Of a stretch of DNA of 64,000 nt, positions 51,343 through 60,567 are shown in pieces. Numbering within the stretch: position 1 is the stretch's first letter; the number at the start of each line of letters is the position of its first letter. The position numbers were made by a program, and so were the translations under genes. This DNA comes from Allobosea sp. OK403. Lineage in GTDB: Bacteria; Pseudomonadota; Alphaproteobacteria; Rhizobiales; Beijerinckiaceae. The stretch spans positions 128,779 to 192,778 of the forward strand of contig NZ_FOQV01000009.1 of assembly GCF_900113835.1 (NCBI RefSeq), given 5' to 3'. A model generated the notes under the pieces. The model ran no database searches. It was given only the letters and a program-made list of their open reading frames with translations, and was not told the origin of the DNA.

Positions 51343-52842
51343 TCAGTCCTCCGAGGCCTTGAACCTGTTCAGCCCGCTCATCACGAAGGGCGCGACCAGG
51401 CCGATGAAGGCCAGGCCGAGCAGGATGGCGGAGCCGGGATTCTCCAGCAGGATCATCGGATCGCCGAGGCTGATCTGCAAGGCGCGCCTGAGTTGCGCTT
51501 CCGCCATCGGCCCCAGGATCAGCCCCACCACCATCGGCGCGACCGGATAGTCGTAGCGGCGCATCAGGAAGCCGAGGAAGCCGAAGACGAACAGCATCGA
51601 GAGCTCGACCACCGAGGCCTTGACCGCGAGCGTGCCCATCGCCGCGAAGACGAGGATGCCGGCATAGAGCCAGGGCTGCGGGATCGCCAGCAGGCGGACC
51701 CAGAGCCCGATCAGCGGCAGGTTGATGATCACCAGCATGGTGTTGGCGATGAAGAGCGAGGCGATCAGCCCCCAGACCAGGTCCGGCCGCTCGGCGAAGA
51801 GCAGCGGGCCCGGGTTCAGGCCATATTGCTGGAAGCCCGCCAGCATGATCGCCGCCGTCGCCGAGGTCGGCAGGCCCAGCGTCAGCAACGGCACGAGCGT
51901 GCCCGCGGCCGAGGCGTTGTTGGCCGCCTCCGGCCCCGCCACGCCTTCGATTGCGCCATTGCCGAATTCGCCGGGATATTTGCAGAGCTTCCGCTCGGTC
52001 GAATAGCTCAGGAAGGTCGGCACTTCCGCGCCGCCCGCCGGCAGCGCGCCGATCGGGAAGCCGAAGGCGGTGCCGCGCAGCCAGGGCGCCCAGGAGCGCT
52101 TCCAGTCTTCCTTCGTCATCCAGAGCGAGCCCTTGATCGGTACGATCTCTTCGGGGTCGCGGAAGCGCTTGGAGGCGACATAGAGCGCCTCGCCGACCGC
52201 GAAGAGGCCGACCGCCAGCGTCGTCACCTCGACCCCGTCGAGCAGTTCGGGCACACCGAAGGTCAGGCGCGCCTGGCCGGTCAAACGGTCGATGCCGATC
52301 AGCCCGAGCGTCACGCCCGCAGCCAGGCTCGTCAGCCCGCGTAGGGGCGAATCGCCGAAGGTTGCGGAGACTGTGACGAAGGCCAGGATCATCAGGCCGA
52401 AATAGTCCCAGGGTCCGAACTTCACCGCGATCTCGACGAGCCAGGGCGCGAGAAACGCCAGCCCCAGCGTCGCGATCGTGCCCGCGACGAAGGAGCCGAT
52501 CGCCGAGGTGGCAAGCGCTGGCCCGCCGCGCCCAGCCTTGGCCATCTTCGAGCCTTCGAGCGCGGTTGCGAGCGAGGCGCTTTCGCCCGGCGCATTGATC
52601 AGGATCGCCGTGGTCGAGCCGCCATACATGCCGCCGTAATAGATGCCGGCGAACATGATCAGCGAGCCGGCAGGGTCGAGCTTGAAGGTGACGGGCAGGA
52701 GCAGCGCGACCGTCAGGGCCGGCCCGATGCCCGGCAGCACGCCGACGGCGGTGCCGAGAAACACGCCGACCAGGGCAAAGAGCAGCTTGGTGGGTTCGAG
52801 CGCGACGGTGAAGCCGTGCATCAGGGCGTTGAAGGTATCCAT
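51343..52842 (-). CDS. tctA: Tripartite tricarboxylate transporter, large permease
   Basis: 499 aa, about 12 hydrophobic segments, with the TctA signatures LFALVGVFLGTAVGVLPGIGPALTVALLLP and IYYGGMYGGSTTAILINAPGE near the N-terminus. It forms the membrane channel for periplasmic-binding-protein-dependent uptake of carboxylates. It is last in the order receptor, small permease, large permease on the minus strand; 13 bp separate it from tctB. Substrate cannot be read from sequence. Confidence 0.93.
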   Translation of the reverse strand: MDTFNALMHGFTVALEPTKLLFALVGVFLGTAVGVLPGIGPALTVALLLPVTFKLDPAGSLIMFAGIYYGGMYGGSTTAILINAPGESASLATALEGSKMAKAGRGGPALATSAIGSFVAGTIATLGLAFLAPWLVEIAVKFGPWDYFGLMILAFVTVSATFGDSPLRGLTSLAAGVTLGLIGIDRLTGQARLTFGVPELLDGVEVTTLAVGLFAVGEALYVASKRFRDPEEIVPIKGSLWMTKEDWKRSWAPWLRGTAFGFPIGALPAGGAEVPTFLSYSTERKLCKYPGEFGNGAIEGVAGPEAANNASAAGTLVPLLTLGLPTSATAAIMLAGFQQYGLNPGPLLFAERPDLVWGLIASLFIANTMLVIINLPLIGLWVRLLAIPQPWLYAGILVFAAMGTLAVKASVVELSMLFVFGFLGFLMRRYDYPVAPMVVGLILGPMAEAQLRRALQISLGDPMILLENPGSAILLGLAFIGLVAPFVMSGLNRFKASED

Positions 52843-52855
52843 CGTCGCGCCCTCC

Positions 52856-53332
52856 TCAGAGCAAGTGTTCGAGGGGGCCGGACGGCAGCGTCAGCTGCAG
52901 CAGCTTCGAAAACATCAGGAAGATCGCCAGGCCCAGCACGATGCCGATGCCGAAGTCGATCGCCAGCGCCTGGCGTCCGAAGGAGCGGGCGGTGAAGGAG
53001 AACACGATCGCGGTGGCGATGATGAAGCCGCCGCCGAGCCCGATACAGGCGATCAGGCCGATCAGCCCGCCCGTCAGCCAGAGAATAGCGTTGCGATCGA
53101 CCGCTTCCGGCTTGGGCAAGCCGCCGCGGAAGGCGACGAAAAGATGCGCCAGACCCAGCACGCCCAGCACGACGCTGACCACATAGGGCATCGCGTTGGG
53201 GCCTATGCCGTAATTCGAGGTGATGGTCTGCGAATAGGCGTCGCGGGCGACGACGGCAGCCGCGACGAGCAGCAGCAGCGCGACGACAAGGGCGGGCCGG
53301 TCGGCCCGGCCCGTGGTGACATCCTGGTTCAT
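52856..53332 (-). CDS. tctB: Tripartite tricarboxylate transporter, small permease
   Basis: 158 aa with four hydrophobic segments (LVVALLLLVAAAVVA, VSVVLGVLGLAHLFVAFRGG, ILWLTGGLIGLIACIGLGGGFIIATAIVFSFTAR and FGIGIVLGLAIFLMFSKLLQL). It shows the TctB pattern with GPNAMPYVV after TM1. It lies between the receptor and TctA genes. Confidence 0.9.
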   Translation of the reverse strand: MNQDVTTGRADRPALVVALLLLVAAAVVARDAYSQTITSNYGIGPNAMPYVVSVVLGVLGLAHLFVAFRGGLPKPEAVDRNAILWLTGGLIGLIACIGLGGGFIIATAIVFSFTARSFGRQALAIDFGIGIVLGLAIFLMFSKLLQLTLPSGPLEHLL

Positions 53333-53437
53333 TTCGACCCTCCTGCCGTGCCGTATCGCCGGTTGATCCGACGTTCGTTCGTAAAGGGAGGGGCCGCTCG
53401 CGCGGCCCCTCCGTCAAATCGTTTCGAGAGGCTGGCT

Positions 53438-54403
53438 TTACTTGACCAGGCCGACATCCTTGAGCACCTTGCTGACGCGAGCGTCTTCGTCCTTCAGGAA
53501 GGTCTCGAATGCGGCGCCGCCGAGATAGGCGTCGTCCCAGCCGCGCGCCTTGAGGATCTCGGCCCATTCCTTGCTCTTGGTCATCTTCTCGACAGCGTCG
53601 GAGAGAACCTTGCGCTGCTCGGGCGTGATGCCGGCAGGCGCGACCACGGAGCGCCAGTTCAGCACTTCGAGATTGACGCCGCCTTCCTTCAGGGTCGGCG
53701 CATCCGGCGCATTCGGCAGGCGCGTGCCGGAGCTGACGCCGATTACGCGCAGCTTGCCGGCCTTGATCTGTCCCTCGAACTCGCCATAGCCGGAGATGCC
53801 GGCGGTGACGCGCCCACCGAGCATGGCGGCAAGCGCCTCGCCGCCGCCCGAGAACGGAATGTAGTTGATCTTGGTCGCATCGGCGCCGACCGCGCCGGCG
53901 AAGAGCGCCGCCATGATGTGGTCGACGCCGCCGGCCGAACCGCCGGCCCAGGTCACCTTGGCCGGATCGGCCTTGACGCGGTCTGCGAGGTCCTTGGCGT
54001 TCTTGATCGGCGAATCCGTCGGCACGACGATGACTTCGGCCTCGGCGGTGATCCGCGCGATCGGCGTGACCTGCGACAGGTTCACCGGCGACTTGTTCAG
54101 CAGGATGGCGCCGACCATGACGAAGCCGTTGACCATCAATTGCGAGCCGTCGCCCTTCGAGCCGTTGACGAACTGGGCGAGGCCGATCGTGCCGCCGGCG
54201 CCGTTGACATTGGTCACCTGCACGCTCTTGGCGATACCCGAGGCCATCATTGCCTGCTGCATCGAACGTGCCGTGCCGTCCCAGCCGCCGCCGGGCGCGG
54301 CGGGAGCCATGATCTTCAGTTCGAGCTGAGCGAAAGCGGCCGTCGACAGGCCAGCCAAGGCCACGGCAGTCACGGTGCTGCGCTTCAGAATGGATCTCAG
54401 CAT
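53438..54403 (-). CDS. tctC: Tripartite tricarboxylate transporter, periplasmic receptor (Bug family)
   Basis: 321 aa. The signal peptide ends AAFAQ. Bug/TctC features: LKIMAPAAPGGGWDGTARSMQ near the mature start, VTNVNGAGGTIGLAQF, VTWAGGSAGGVDHIMAALF, YIPFSGGGEALAAMLGG and LRVIGVSS. It captures the substrate and delivers it to TctAB. First gene of the transporter operon; its 5' leader is unusually AT-rich (54430-54520), where its promoter should lie. Confidence 0.93.
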   Translation of the reverse strand: MLRSILKRSTVTAVALAGLSTAAFAQLELKIMAPAAPGGGWDGTARSMQQAMMASGIAKSVQVTNVNGAGGTIGLAQFVNGSKGDGSQLMVNGFVMVGAILLNKSPVNLSQVTPIARITAEAEVIVVPTDSPIKNAKDLADRVKADPAKVTWAGGSAGGVDHIMAALFAGAVGADATKINYIPFSGGGEALAAMLGGRVTAGISGYGEFEGQIKAGKLRVIGVSSGTRLPNAPDAPTLKEGGVNLEVLNWRSVVAPAGITPEQRKVLSDAVEKMTKSKEWAEILKARGWDDAYLGGAAFETFLKDEDARVSKVLKDVGLVK

Positions 54404-54599
54404 GGGTTTCCTCCGCTCGCGGGTTTCCCGCAGATTTTATCTTGAACGCTCCGCAGTGACACTTTGACGCTTCCAGCGTCAATTGCAGGTGATTGCATAA
54501 TCTATTGTCATTAATCATCGCGTGTGGGCTTGAGGATTGGCCTGTCGCCGCAGCATCCATCGGTGTCGAATTGGTGCTGCAAAGCCCGGAGCGCGGCGC

Positions 54600-54703
54600 G
54601 TCCGGACAGAATCGCCCCGGATGCGAAAAACGTGACGGATTCTAGAAGCTTAGATCACTCCTCATGCGAGAAACCGGCCTGCACTTTTTCGCGCAATGCT
54701 CTA
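54600..54703. repeat. Interspersed repeat family A, copy 5
   Basis: ccggacagaatcgcc...aaaccggcctgcactttttcgcgcaatgctctag; same modular layout as copy 4 but with a decayed first half. The remainder of 54404-54737 holds only the tctC leader. Confidence 0.75.
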
Positions 54704-54737
54704 GGCGGGCCAGCCATGATCGCGTAATCGCTTGCCG

Positions 54738-56045
54738 ATGAGCCGATCGACCCTGTCCCCGACATCGCGAGAGCCCGCGCCGGAAGAGCCCGCGCTGCCG
54801 CGTCAGGCTGCCTTGGCCCTGAATATAGCCAGCGCACTTCTGATCATGCTCCCGCCGGTGATGTGGGCGGCCAATCGCTCCGCACCGTTGCTGCTCTCGC
54901 TTGCGGCGCTGGCGGTGCTTGCTGCCAATGCTTTGGCCGGCCGGCTGCCGGCCCGGCTGATGCAGGCGCGCGCTCTCCTGCTGCAGCCGCTGGCCTTGGC
55001 GCTCCTCGGCTTCCTGGCCTGGGCCCTGGTGACGCTGCTGTGGAGCCATCTCCCGCGCGCCGGGCTTGCCATGTATGGCGAGCTGGTCCTGTCGCTGGCG
55101 TCAGGCTTTATCGTCGCCCTGTGCTGGCCGCAGACGGCGCCCGCACGCGCCAGGCGAGCGCTGGGCTGGTCGCTGGCACTGACCGGCATCCTGGTCCTGG
55201 GCGAATTGCGCCTCGGGCCGGGCTTGCGCGACGCTCTGGGGCTTCGGAGCCAGCTCTATATCTTCAACCGGCCGCTCCTGACCTGTCTGCTCCTGCTGGC
55301 CCCGGCGCTCTACGGCCTTTGGACTGTCCCCGGGGCAGGGCGCGGCAGCCGGGCGCTTGCCGGACTCGTGGCCGTCTTCGTCACCGCCGCGATCATGGCC
55401 GGCGAGAGCGGCGCGGCCAAGTTCGGGCTGATGCTGATGGCGGCAACCTGGCTCATCGCGCTGGCCTTGCCGCGTCTGGCGCTGGCCGGCTTGGCGCTCG
55501 CCTTCGTCGCCATGATGGCGGTCGCACCTGTGCTCGGCCCGCTTGCCGACCGCGTTCTGCCGGCTGGCGTCTACGAGCAGCTTGCCCGCGCCCATGCGCG
55601 CGACCGCGTCGACATCTGGCTCAGCTTCGACGAGGCGATCAGGGCGCGCCCGCTGACCGGCTTCGGCTTCGGGACCTCGGCAGCCTTGCGCACGCATCCC
55701 GCCGCGGCTGCGGTCTCCGAGCCGCACCGCGTGCTGCTCGATGTCGGCCATCCCCATAACGCCTTCCTGCAGGTCTGGGTCGAGACCGGCCTGATCGGTG
55801 TCCTGCTGACCTCGGCTGCAGGGCTCGCATTTCTGGGGCGCCTTCGCCATATGCCGGCCCGGGCTCTCGCCCCACGCCTTGCGATTGTCGCCGCGGCGCT
55901 GGGTGTGGCCTCGGTTGGCCATGGCGCCTGGCAGGGCTGGTGGATCGCGGCTCTTGGAGCAACAGCGATCTGGTTCATGAGCATCGGGCGAAATGATGCC
56001 AGTCGAAACGATGCCAGCCGAAACGATGCGGAGACAAGCCGATGA
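54738..56045 (+). CDS. O-antigen ligase/polymerase family membrane protein
   Basis: 435 aa with about 11 hydrophobic segments. The large periplasmic loop contains RDRVDIWLSFDEAIRARPLTGFGFGTS and VGHPHNAFLQVWVETGLIG, the Wzy_C pattern in which the H-x-H-N motif is conserved. It joins O-antigen or similar chains to an acceptor, or polymerises them. The C-terminus is a triplicated RNDAS/RNDAE (15-bp repeats at 55989-56033). It overlaps gor by 4 nt. Confidence 0.85.
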   Translation: MSRSTLSPTSREPAPEEPALPRQAALALNIASALLIMLPPVMWAANRSAPLLLSLAALAVLAANALAGRLPARLMQARALLLQPLALALLGFLAWALVTLLWSHLPRAGLAMYGELVLSLASGFIVALCWPQTAPARARRALGWSLALTGILVLGELRLGPGLRDALGLRSQLYIFNRPLLTCLLLLAPALYGLWTVPGAGRGSRALAGLVAVFVTAAIMAGESGAAKFGLMLMAATWLIALALPRLALAGLALAFVAMMAVAPVLGPLADRVLPAGVYEQLARAHARDRVDIWLSFDEAIRARPLTGFGFGTSAALRTHPAAAAVSEPHRVLLDVGHPHNAFLQVWVETGLIGVLLTSAAGLAFLGRLRHMPARALAPRLAIVAAALGVASVGHGAWQGWWIAALGATAIWFMSIGRNDASRNDASRNDAETSR

Positions 56046-57409
56046 GTGAATTCGACGTCGATCTCTTCATCATCGGGGCCGGTTCCGGCGGCACCCGGGC
56101 CGCCCGCATCGCCTCTGGCCACGGCGCCAAGGTGATGATCGCGGAAGAGGACCGCATCGGCGGCACCTGCGTCATTCGCGGCTGTGTGCCCAAGAAGCTC
56201 TTCGTCTATGCCAGTCGCTTCGCTGATGATTTCGAGGACGCCGCCGGCTTCGGCTGGAGCGTTTCCAAGCCGAGCTTCGATTGGCCGACCTTGCGCGATG
56301 CGGTGGCGAATGAAGTCACACGGCTGTCTGGCCTCTATCGCAAGGGCCTGGAGGGCGCCAAGGTCGCGATCCGCGAGGAGCGCGCCGTGGTCGAGGGCCC
56401 CCACAGCCTGCGCCTGGCCAAGAGCGGCGAGACCATCCGCGCCCGCCACATCCTGGTCGCGACCGGCGGCTATCCCGCTTTCGATCCGCCGATCCCCGGC
56501 GGCGAGCTCGGCATCTCCTCGAACGAGGTCTTCCATCTGCCGAGCCTGCCCAAGCGCATGCTGGTCATCGGTGGCGGCTATATCGCGCTCGAATTCGCCA
56601 GCCTGTTCGCGCGGCTCGGCGTCGCGGTGACGCTGCTGCATCGCGGCGACAATATCCTGCGCGGCTTCGACGAGGACATCCGCACCCGCCTGCGCGACGC
56701 GCTGGCGCATGCCGGCATCACGCTGCGGCTTGGCTGCACGGTCGATCGCCTCGAATTGCTGCCGGATGGCGCGCGCCGCGCCCATTGCGCCAAGGGCAGC
56801 CCGATCGACGCCGAGGTGGTGCTGGTTGCGACCGGCCGCCGGCCCAATACGGTCGGGCTCGGGCTGGAGACGGCAGGCGTCAAGCTCGGCCCCGTCGGCG
56901 AGATCATAGTCGATGAGAATTCCGCCTCCAGCGTGCCCTCGATCCACGCCGTCGGCGACGTTACCAATCGCGTCAACCTGACCCCTGTGGCGATCCGCGA
57001 GGGGCACGCCTTTGCGGATACGACCTTCGGCGGCAAGCCCTGGCACATGGACCACAACCTCGTGGCCTCGGCGGTCTTCACCACGCCGGAGATCGGCACG
57101 GTCGGCTTGACCGAGAACCAGGCCTTTGCCGCCGGCTATGAGCTGCGCGTCTTCGAATCGGCTTTTCGGCCGATGAAGGCGACGATCTCTGGCCGGCAGG
57201 AGCGCATCTACATGAAGCTCCTAGTCGATGCGAAGACGGACAGGATGCTCGGCGTCCACATCCTTGGCCACGATGCCGGCGAGATCATCCAGGCCGTCGC
57301 CATCGCAGTGACGATGGGCGCGACCAAGGCCGATTTCGACCGCACCATCGCGCTGCATCCCAGCGCTGCCGAAGAGCTCGTGACGATGCGGACGGCGCGG
57401 GCAGGGTAG
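56042..57409 (+). CDS. gor: Glutathione-disulfide reductase
   Basis: 455 aa. FAD motif IIGAGSGGTRAARIAS, redox-active GTCVIRGCVPKK (cysteines 43 and 48), NAD(P) motif VIGGGYIALEFASLF, IHAVGDVTNRVNLTPVA and the C-terminal catalytic HPSAAEE. The VIRGC spacing and NRVNLTP separate it from lipoamide dehydrogenase. It reduces GSSG using NADPH in the cytoplasm. Start overlaps the ligase stop (ATGA). Confidence 0.93.
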   Translation: MSEFDVDLFIIGAGSGGTRAARIASGHGAKVMIAEEDRIGGTCVIRGCVPKKLFVYASRFADDFEDAAGFGWSVSKPSFDWPTLRDAVANEVTRLSGLYRKGLEGAKVAIREERAVVEGPHSLRLAKSGETIRARHILVATGGYPAFDPPIPGGELGISSNEVFHLPSLPKRMLVIGGGYIALEFASLFARLGVAVTLLHRGDNILRGFDEDIRTRLRDALAHAGITLRLGCTVDRLELLPDGARRAHCAKGSPIDAEVVLVATGRRPNTVGLGLETAGVKLGPVGEIIVDENSASSVPSIHAVGDVTNRVNLTPVAIREGHAFADTTFGGKPWHMDHNLVASAVFTTPEIGTVGLTENQAFAAGYELRVFESAFRPMKATISGRQERIYMKLLVDAKTDRMLGVHILGHDAGEIIQAVAIAVTMGATKADFDRTIALHPSAAEELVTMRTARAG

Positions 57410-57411
57410 CG

Positions 57412-57536
57412 CTAGAGCCGGATGATTTCAGCTGGAATCACGAGGTGATCCCAGCTGAAATCTGAATCCGTCTCTCATCTAAGAGTTAGAGCAGGATGCG
57501 AAAAACCGGTTCCCACTTTTTCGCATCCTGCTCTAG
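57412..57536. repeat. Interspersed repeat family A, copy 6 (best full copy)
   Basis: 125 bp bounded by ctagagc and gctctag, with internal hairpins tttcagctggaatcac/gtgatcccagctgaaa and gcaggatgcgaaaa/ttttcgcatcctgc. It abuts gor on one side and supplies the TAG stop of the vapC-type gene on the other. Confidence 0.88.
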
Positions 57537-57943
57537 GGCAGCACGGGCACGCCGAGCGATCGGGCCGCAGTGGCCAGGTCTCGGTCGCGCGTCGCCAGTG
57601 TTGCCCCCATGCGCAGCGCCAGCTCCAGATAGGCTGCGTCATAAGTCGTCAGGCGTTGTGCGCGAGCGAGGTTTTGCGTCTCGCGCCAGGCACGGCCCGC
57701 GGTCTCCGCATCCGTGATCAGCGCCAATTGGCCGAGCAGTTCCAGGCGCTCGGAGACCGCGGCGGCGCTGAGGCGGCCCTTCCGCTCGGCCTGCAACAGG
57801 ATGTTGCCGATTTCCAGCGCGAACAGGCCAGGCACGATCGCTCCGCTCTGGCGAACCCGCTCCGCGATCGCATCGCTCTCCCGGGACGCCTCGTCCTCGA
57901 AACACCATGCCAGTGCGATCGAGGCGTCGATGACGAGCGTCAC
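57533..57943 (-). CDS. vapC: PIN-domain toxin (VapC type)
   Basis: 136 aa. PIN acidic residues: VIDASIALAWCFEDE at the N-terminus, the glutamate of ALEIGNIL, the aspartate of TTYDAAYLELAL and ATRDRDLATAA. These Mg-dependent RNases cleave tRNA or rRNA. It is preceded by, and overlaps (ATGA), its antitoxin gene. Its final codons VLP are followed by a TAG belonging to the family A repeat, so its natural C-terminus may have been altered. Confidence 0.9.
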   Translation of the reverse strand: MTLVIDASIALAWCFEDEASRESDAIAERVRQSGAIVPGLFALEIGNILLQAERKGRLSAAAVSERLELLGQLALITDAETAGRAWRETQNLARAQRLTTYDAAYLELALRMGATLATRDRDLATAARSLGVPVLP

Positions 57944-58179
57944 CGCCGCCCCTCATCGCGCAGATCCTTCCAGGATAGCCCGCCGAGCGTCGTTCCGCCG
58001 CGCAGCGCTTTCAATCTGGCGAAGGCCTCGTCGCGGCGCAATTGATCGATATCGCCCGCGCCGGTCAGCCGCGCGATCGGTTTGCCGTGTTTGGTAATGA
58101 CCACCTCCTCGCCGGCGGCGACCCGTTCGAGCAGCGCCGAGAGATGGGTCTTGGCCTCAAAAGCGCCTATCGTGACCAT
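57940..58179 (-). CDS. vapB: Phd/YefM-type antitoxin
   Basis: 79 aa. VTIGAFEAKTHLSALLERVAAGEEVVITKHGKPIARL is the Phd/YefM DNA-binding fold, and the C-terminal part (RLKALRGGTTLGGLSWKDLRDEGRR) would wrap the toxin. First gene of the two-gene unit, which normally represses its own promoter. Confidence 0.9.
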   Translation of the reverse strand: MVTIGAFEAKTHLSALLERVAAGEEVVITKHGKPIARLTGAGDIDQLRRDEAFARLKALRGGTTLGGLSWKDLRDEGRR

Positions 58180-58366
58180 GGCGAATTTCCAACCTGATTT
58201 TCCAACTAGATGAAAAGATAGGTCGGTGTGGGTGTCGGGGCAAGTGCCGTGACGATAGGGCCGGCGCGGGCTTAGCGCTCGTTTGGAAACTCCTGACCCT
58301 CATCCTGAGAGCCTGGCCGGAAATAAACGCGCAATCTCAGGGGCTTCCGATCGCTTGACATCCCCG

Positions 58367-58478
58367 CGCCGTCATTCCGGACAAGCCGCGTCAGCGGCGC
58401 AGATCCGGAATCCATCGGAGAGCTCCAGAACTCTACGATGGATTCCGGGTCTCCGCTTCGCTGCGCCCGGAATGACGG
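58367..58478. repeat. Long hairpin repeat (family B), host copy
   Basis: The arms gccgtcattccggacaagccgcg and ctgcgcccggaatgacgg, with inner arms atccggaatccatcg and cgatggattccgggt. The gap 58180-58631 also has a half-copy of family D near 58297 and a perfect small hairpin, ctgaggagccat...atggctcctcag, at 58536-58569. Confidence 0.78.
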
Positions 58479-58631
58479 AGCATAGCTGGTCAGGGAGGAC
58501 CCATTGAAATCTTTGGCTTCATTTCGGGCCTGCCTCTGAGGAGCCATGCCTCGTGGAATGGCTCCTCAGGATGAGGACTCGAAAGACTTCCAAAGGGGCT
58601 CTAGCCCGCGCTATCCGCTGCCTGCCATCCG

Positions 58632-59666
58632 CTATTTGCTCAGCCCCTTCTTGGCGAGCCAGTCCTGGATCAGCTGGGCGACCTCCAGATTGTTCTTGTC
58701 GAGCATCATCATGTGGGAATTCCCCTTAATGCCCACGGTCGGGAGGTTGACGACGTCGACCGAGCCGCCGGCCGCCTTGATCTTGTCGCCGAAATCGGTT
58801 CCCGCCTTGCGGATCGCCGGCCAGCGCGCATCCTGCTCGACATTATCGCCATAGACCATCAGCACGGGAATGTTCTTCAGGAGATCGGCCTTGGCTGGAT
58901 CGCCCAGGCCCGCCGGCTCGACCGCGATCAGCGCCTTGACCTTGTCGGGGCGCGCCTGCGCTACCTTGAAGCCGAACTGCCCGGCCTGGCTGTGGAAGGC
59001 GATCACGCAGGGGCAGACCTTGTCGACCTCGGCGATATAGGCGTCGATGATCATCTGGTCGGTGGAGGTCCAGCGCGGCACGATCTGCTTGACGAAATTG
59101 TCGTAGCCATCGGCCGGGAACTGGCTCCCTGCGAGATATTTCCGCTTGGCGGGATCGGCATTGTAGCTGCCCGCGCCGTCGCCGATGCGGAAGCGCTCGA
59201 ACGGGTTTGCCGTGGTCAGGAAGACCGGCTCGCCTGGAATGACATCAGGATACATCGCCCAGCCCGAGCGGCCGCGCTCGACCGCATCGGAGTTGTAGAC
59301 CGCCCAGCCCTTGCGCAGGAAGAACTCCAGCCAGCCCTGCCGCCCGTCCGGCGTCGTCTCGTAATTGACGCCGGTCATGCCGCCGCCATGCCAGAGCAGG
59401 AGCGGGGCCGCGCCGCGCTCGTTCTGCGGCAGGAAATACTGCACATACATCTGGCCGGTCTGGTAGGTGCCGTTGGGATCGACCTTGGCCGGAACGCCGT
59501 CGGGCGTGAACGTCACCTCCTTGACCGGCCGGCCTGAAATCTCGACCAGCTTGCCGCCGACATGGAACGAACCCATGCCGCGCAGCGAGAGGGGGTCTTC
59601 GGCTAAGACGCTGCAGGTCGCGGCTAGCACCAGCGCCGCAGCGGCGGCGAGTGAACGAAACGGCAT
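58632..59666 (-). CDS. Secreted alpha/beta hydrolase (esterase 713-like)
   Basis: 344 aa with a signal peptide ending VLA. LLLWHGGGMTGVNYETTPDGRQGWLEFFLRKGWAVYNSD is the oxyanion/entry region, the nucleophile lies in IAFHSQAGQFG and the histidine in IKGNSHMMM. It resembles the periplasmic esterase 713 group. ATG 59666. It stands alone between two toxin-antitoxin loci; natural substrate unknown. Confidence 0.8.
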   Translation of the reverse strand: MPFRSLAAAAALVLAATCSVLAEDPLSLRGMGSFHVGGKLVEISGRPVKEVTFTPDGVPAKVDPNGTYQTGQMYVQYFLPQNERGAAPLLLWHGGGMTGVNYETTPDGRQGWLEFFLRKGWAVYNSDAVERGRSGWAMYPDVIPGEPVFLTTANPFERFRIGDGAGSYNADPAKRKYLAGSQFPADGYDNFVKQIVPRWTSTDQMIIDAYIAEVDKVCPCVIAFHSQAGQFGFKVAQARPDKVKALIAVEPAGLGDPAKADLLKNIPVLMVYGDNVEQDARWPAIRKAGTDFGDKIKAAGGSVDVVNLPTVGIKGNSHMMMLDKNNLEVAQLIQDWLAKKGLSK

Positions 59667-59866
59667 TGGGGGCGTCCTCCTTGGCGCGTTGATCTTTGCA
59701 CCTTGGCGGCGATGCTAGGGAGCGATCGTCGTCACCACAAGGCAGGCGCCAATAGGTGGTGAAGGGCTGGCGGCGCAGGCCAGGCGACGCCACATCGACC
59801 TGCTGACGCAACGGCTGTTTTGGATTATAGAATGGCGCTGCCGAATTCTAGAAAGGAGATGCTGCC

Positions 59867-60115
59867 ATGGGGTTGAGCATCAAAAACGAGGCCGTCGAGA
59901 CGCTGGCGCGCGATCTGGCTCGCCGTCATGGCACGGGCGTGACCGAAATCATCCGCTTGGCGCTGGTGGAAAAGGCCGAACGCGACGGTCCAGAAAAGAC
60001 GCTTTGGGAGAAGCTGGCTCCGATTCATGAAGAGTTGAGAAAGGCCGGTAAAACGGGGCTGGTGGCCGACCGCGCGTTTTATGATGAGTTGAACGGCGAG
60101 TCCGAGCGGCTGTGA
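59867..60115 (+). CDS. VapB-type antitoxin (PSK_trans_fac family)
   Basis: 82 aa. MGLSIKNEAVETLARDLARRHGTGVTEIIRLALVEKAER is the ribbon-helix-helix pattern of Rv0623-type antitoxins (LARDLA...T-T-T/V-TEAI). The C-terminal half is a toxin-binding tail. Overlaps the PIN gene (GTGA). Confidence 0.88.
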   Translation: MGLSIKNEAVETLARDLARRHGTGVTEIIRLALVEKAERDGPEKTLWEKLAPIHEELRKAGKTGLVADRAFYDELNGESERL

Positions 60116-60525
60116 TCGTTGTCGACGCCTCGGCGATCGCCGCGATCCTGGGACGAGAGAGCGACGGCGAGCTGCTCGCGCAGAGGCTGGAGAATTGGCC
60201 GCATGGGCCTGGATTGCGGTATGCCTCAACCGTTACACTCTGGGAGGCTGCCTCTGCCGTTGCGCGTCTCCACCGGGTGAGCCGCGACCGTGCTTTCGAA
60301 CTGGTCACGATTTTCTGTGAGTTGACGATGGTGACGCCGATCGCGCCCGACGTCGAGATCACGGCGGGGGCCGTGGCTGCGGCCGAGCGTTACGGCCTCG
60401 GCGGCGGCCGCCCAGGCATCCTCAATCTCGGCGATTGCTTCTCCTACGCGACAGCCAGGCATCTTAAGGCGCGGTTGCTGTTCAAGGGCGACGATTTCAG
60501 CCGAACCGACATCGAGGCCGCTTGA
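60112..60525 (+). CDS. PIN-domain toxin (VapC type)
   Basis: 137 aa with a GTG start overlapping the antitoxin stop. PIN residues: IVVDASAIAAILGRE, the glutamate of TLWEAASAV, the aspartate of LNLGDCFSYATAR and LFKGDDFSRTDI. This is the Rv0624-like subgroup, distinct from the toxin at 57.5 kb. The stop lies in a 23-bp tandem duplication (60522-60567). Confidence 0.9.
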   Translation: MIVVDASAIAAILGRESDGELLAQRLENWPHGPGLRYASTVTLWEAASAVARLHRVSRDRAFELVTIFCELTMVTPIAPDVEITAGAVAAAERYGLGGGRPGILNLGDCFSYATARHLKARLLFKGDDFSRTDIEAA

Positions 60526-60567
60526 GCGGCAGGTGTCCTTCTTCTTGAGCGGCAGGTGTCCTTCTTC
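60522..60567. repeat. 23-bp perfect tandem duplication
   Basis: ttgagcggcaggtgtccttcttc occurs twice in a row, beginning at the vapC-type stop codon. The rest of 60568-60860 shows no gene that can be supported; a minus-strand Lys/Pro-rich ORF is present but has no recognisable family. Confidence 0.9.
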
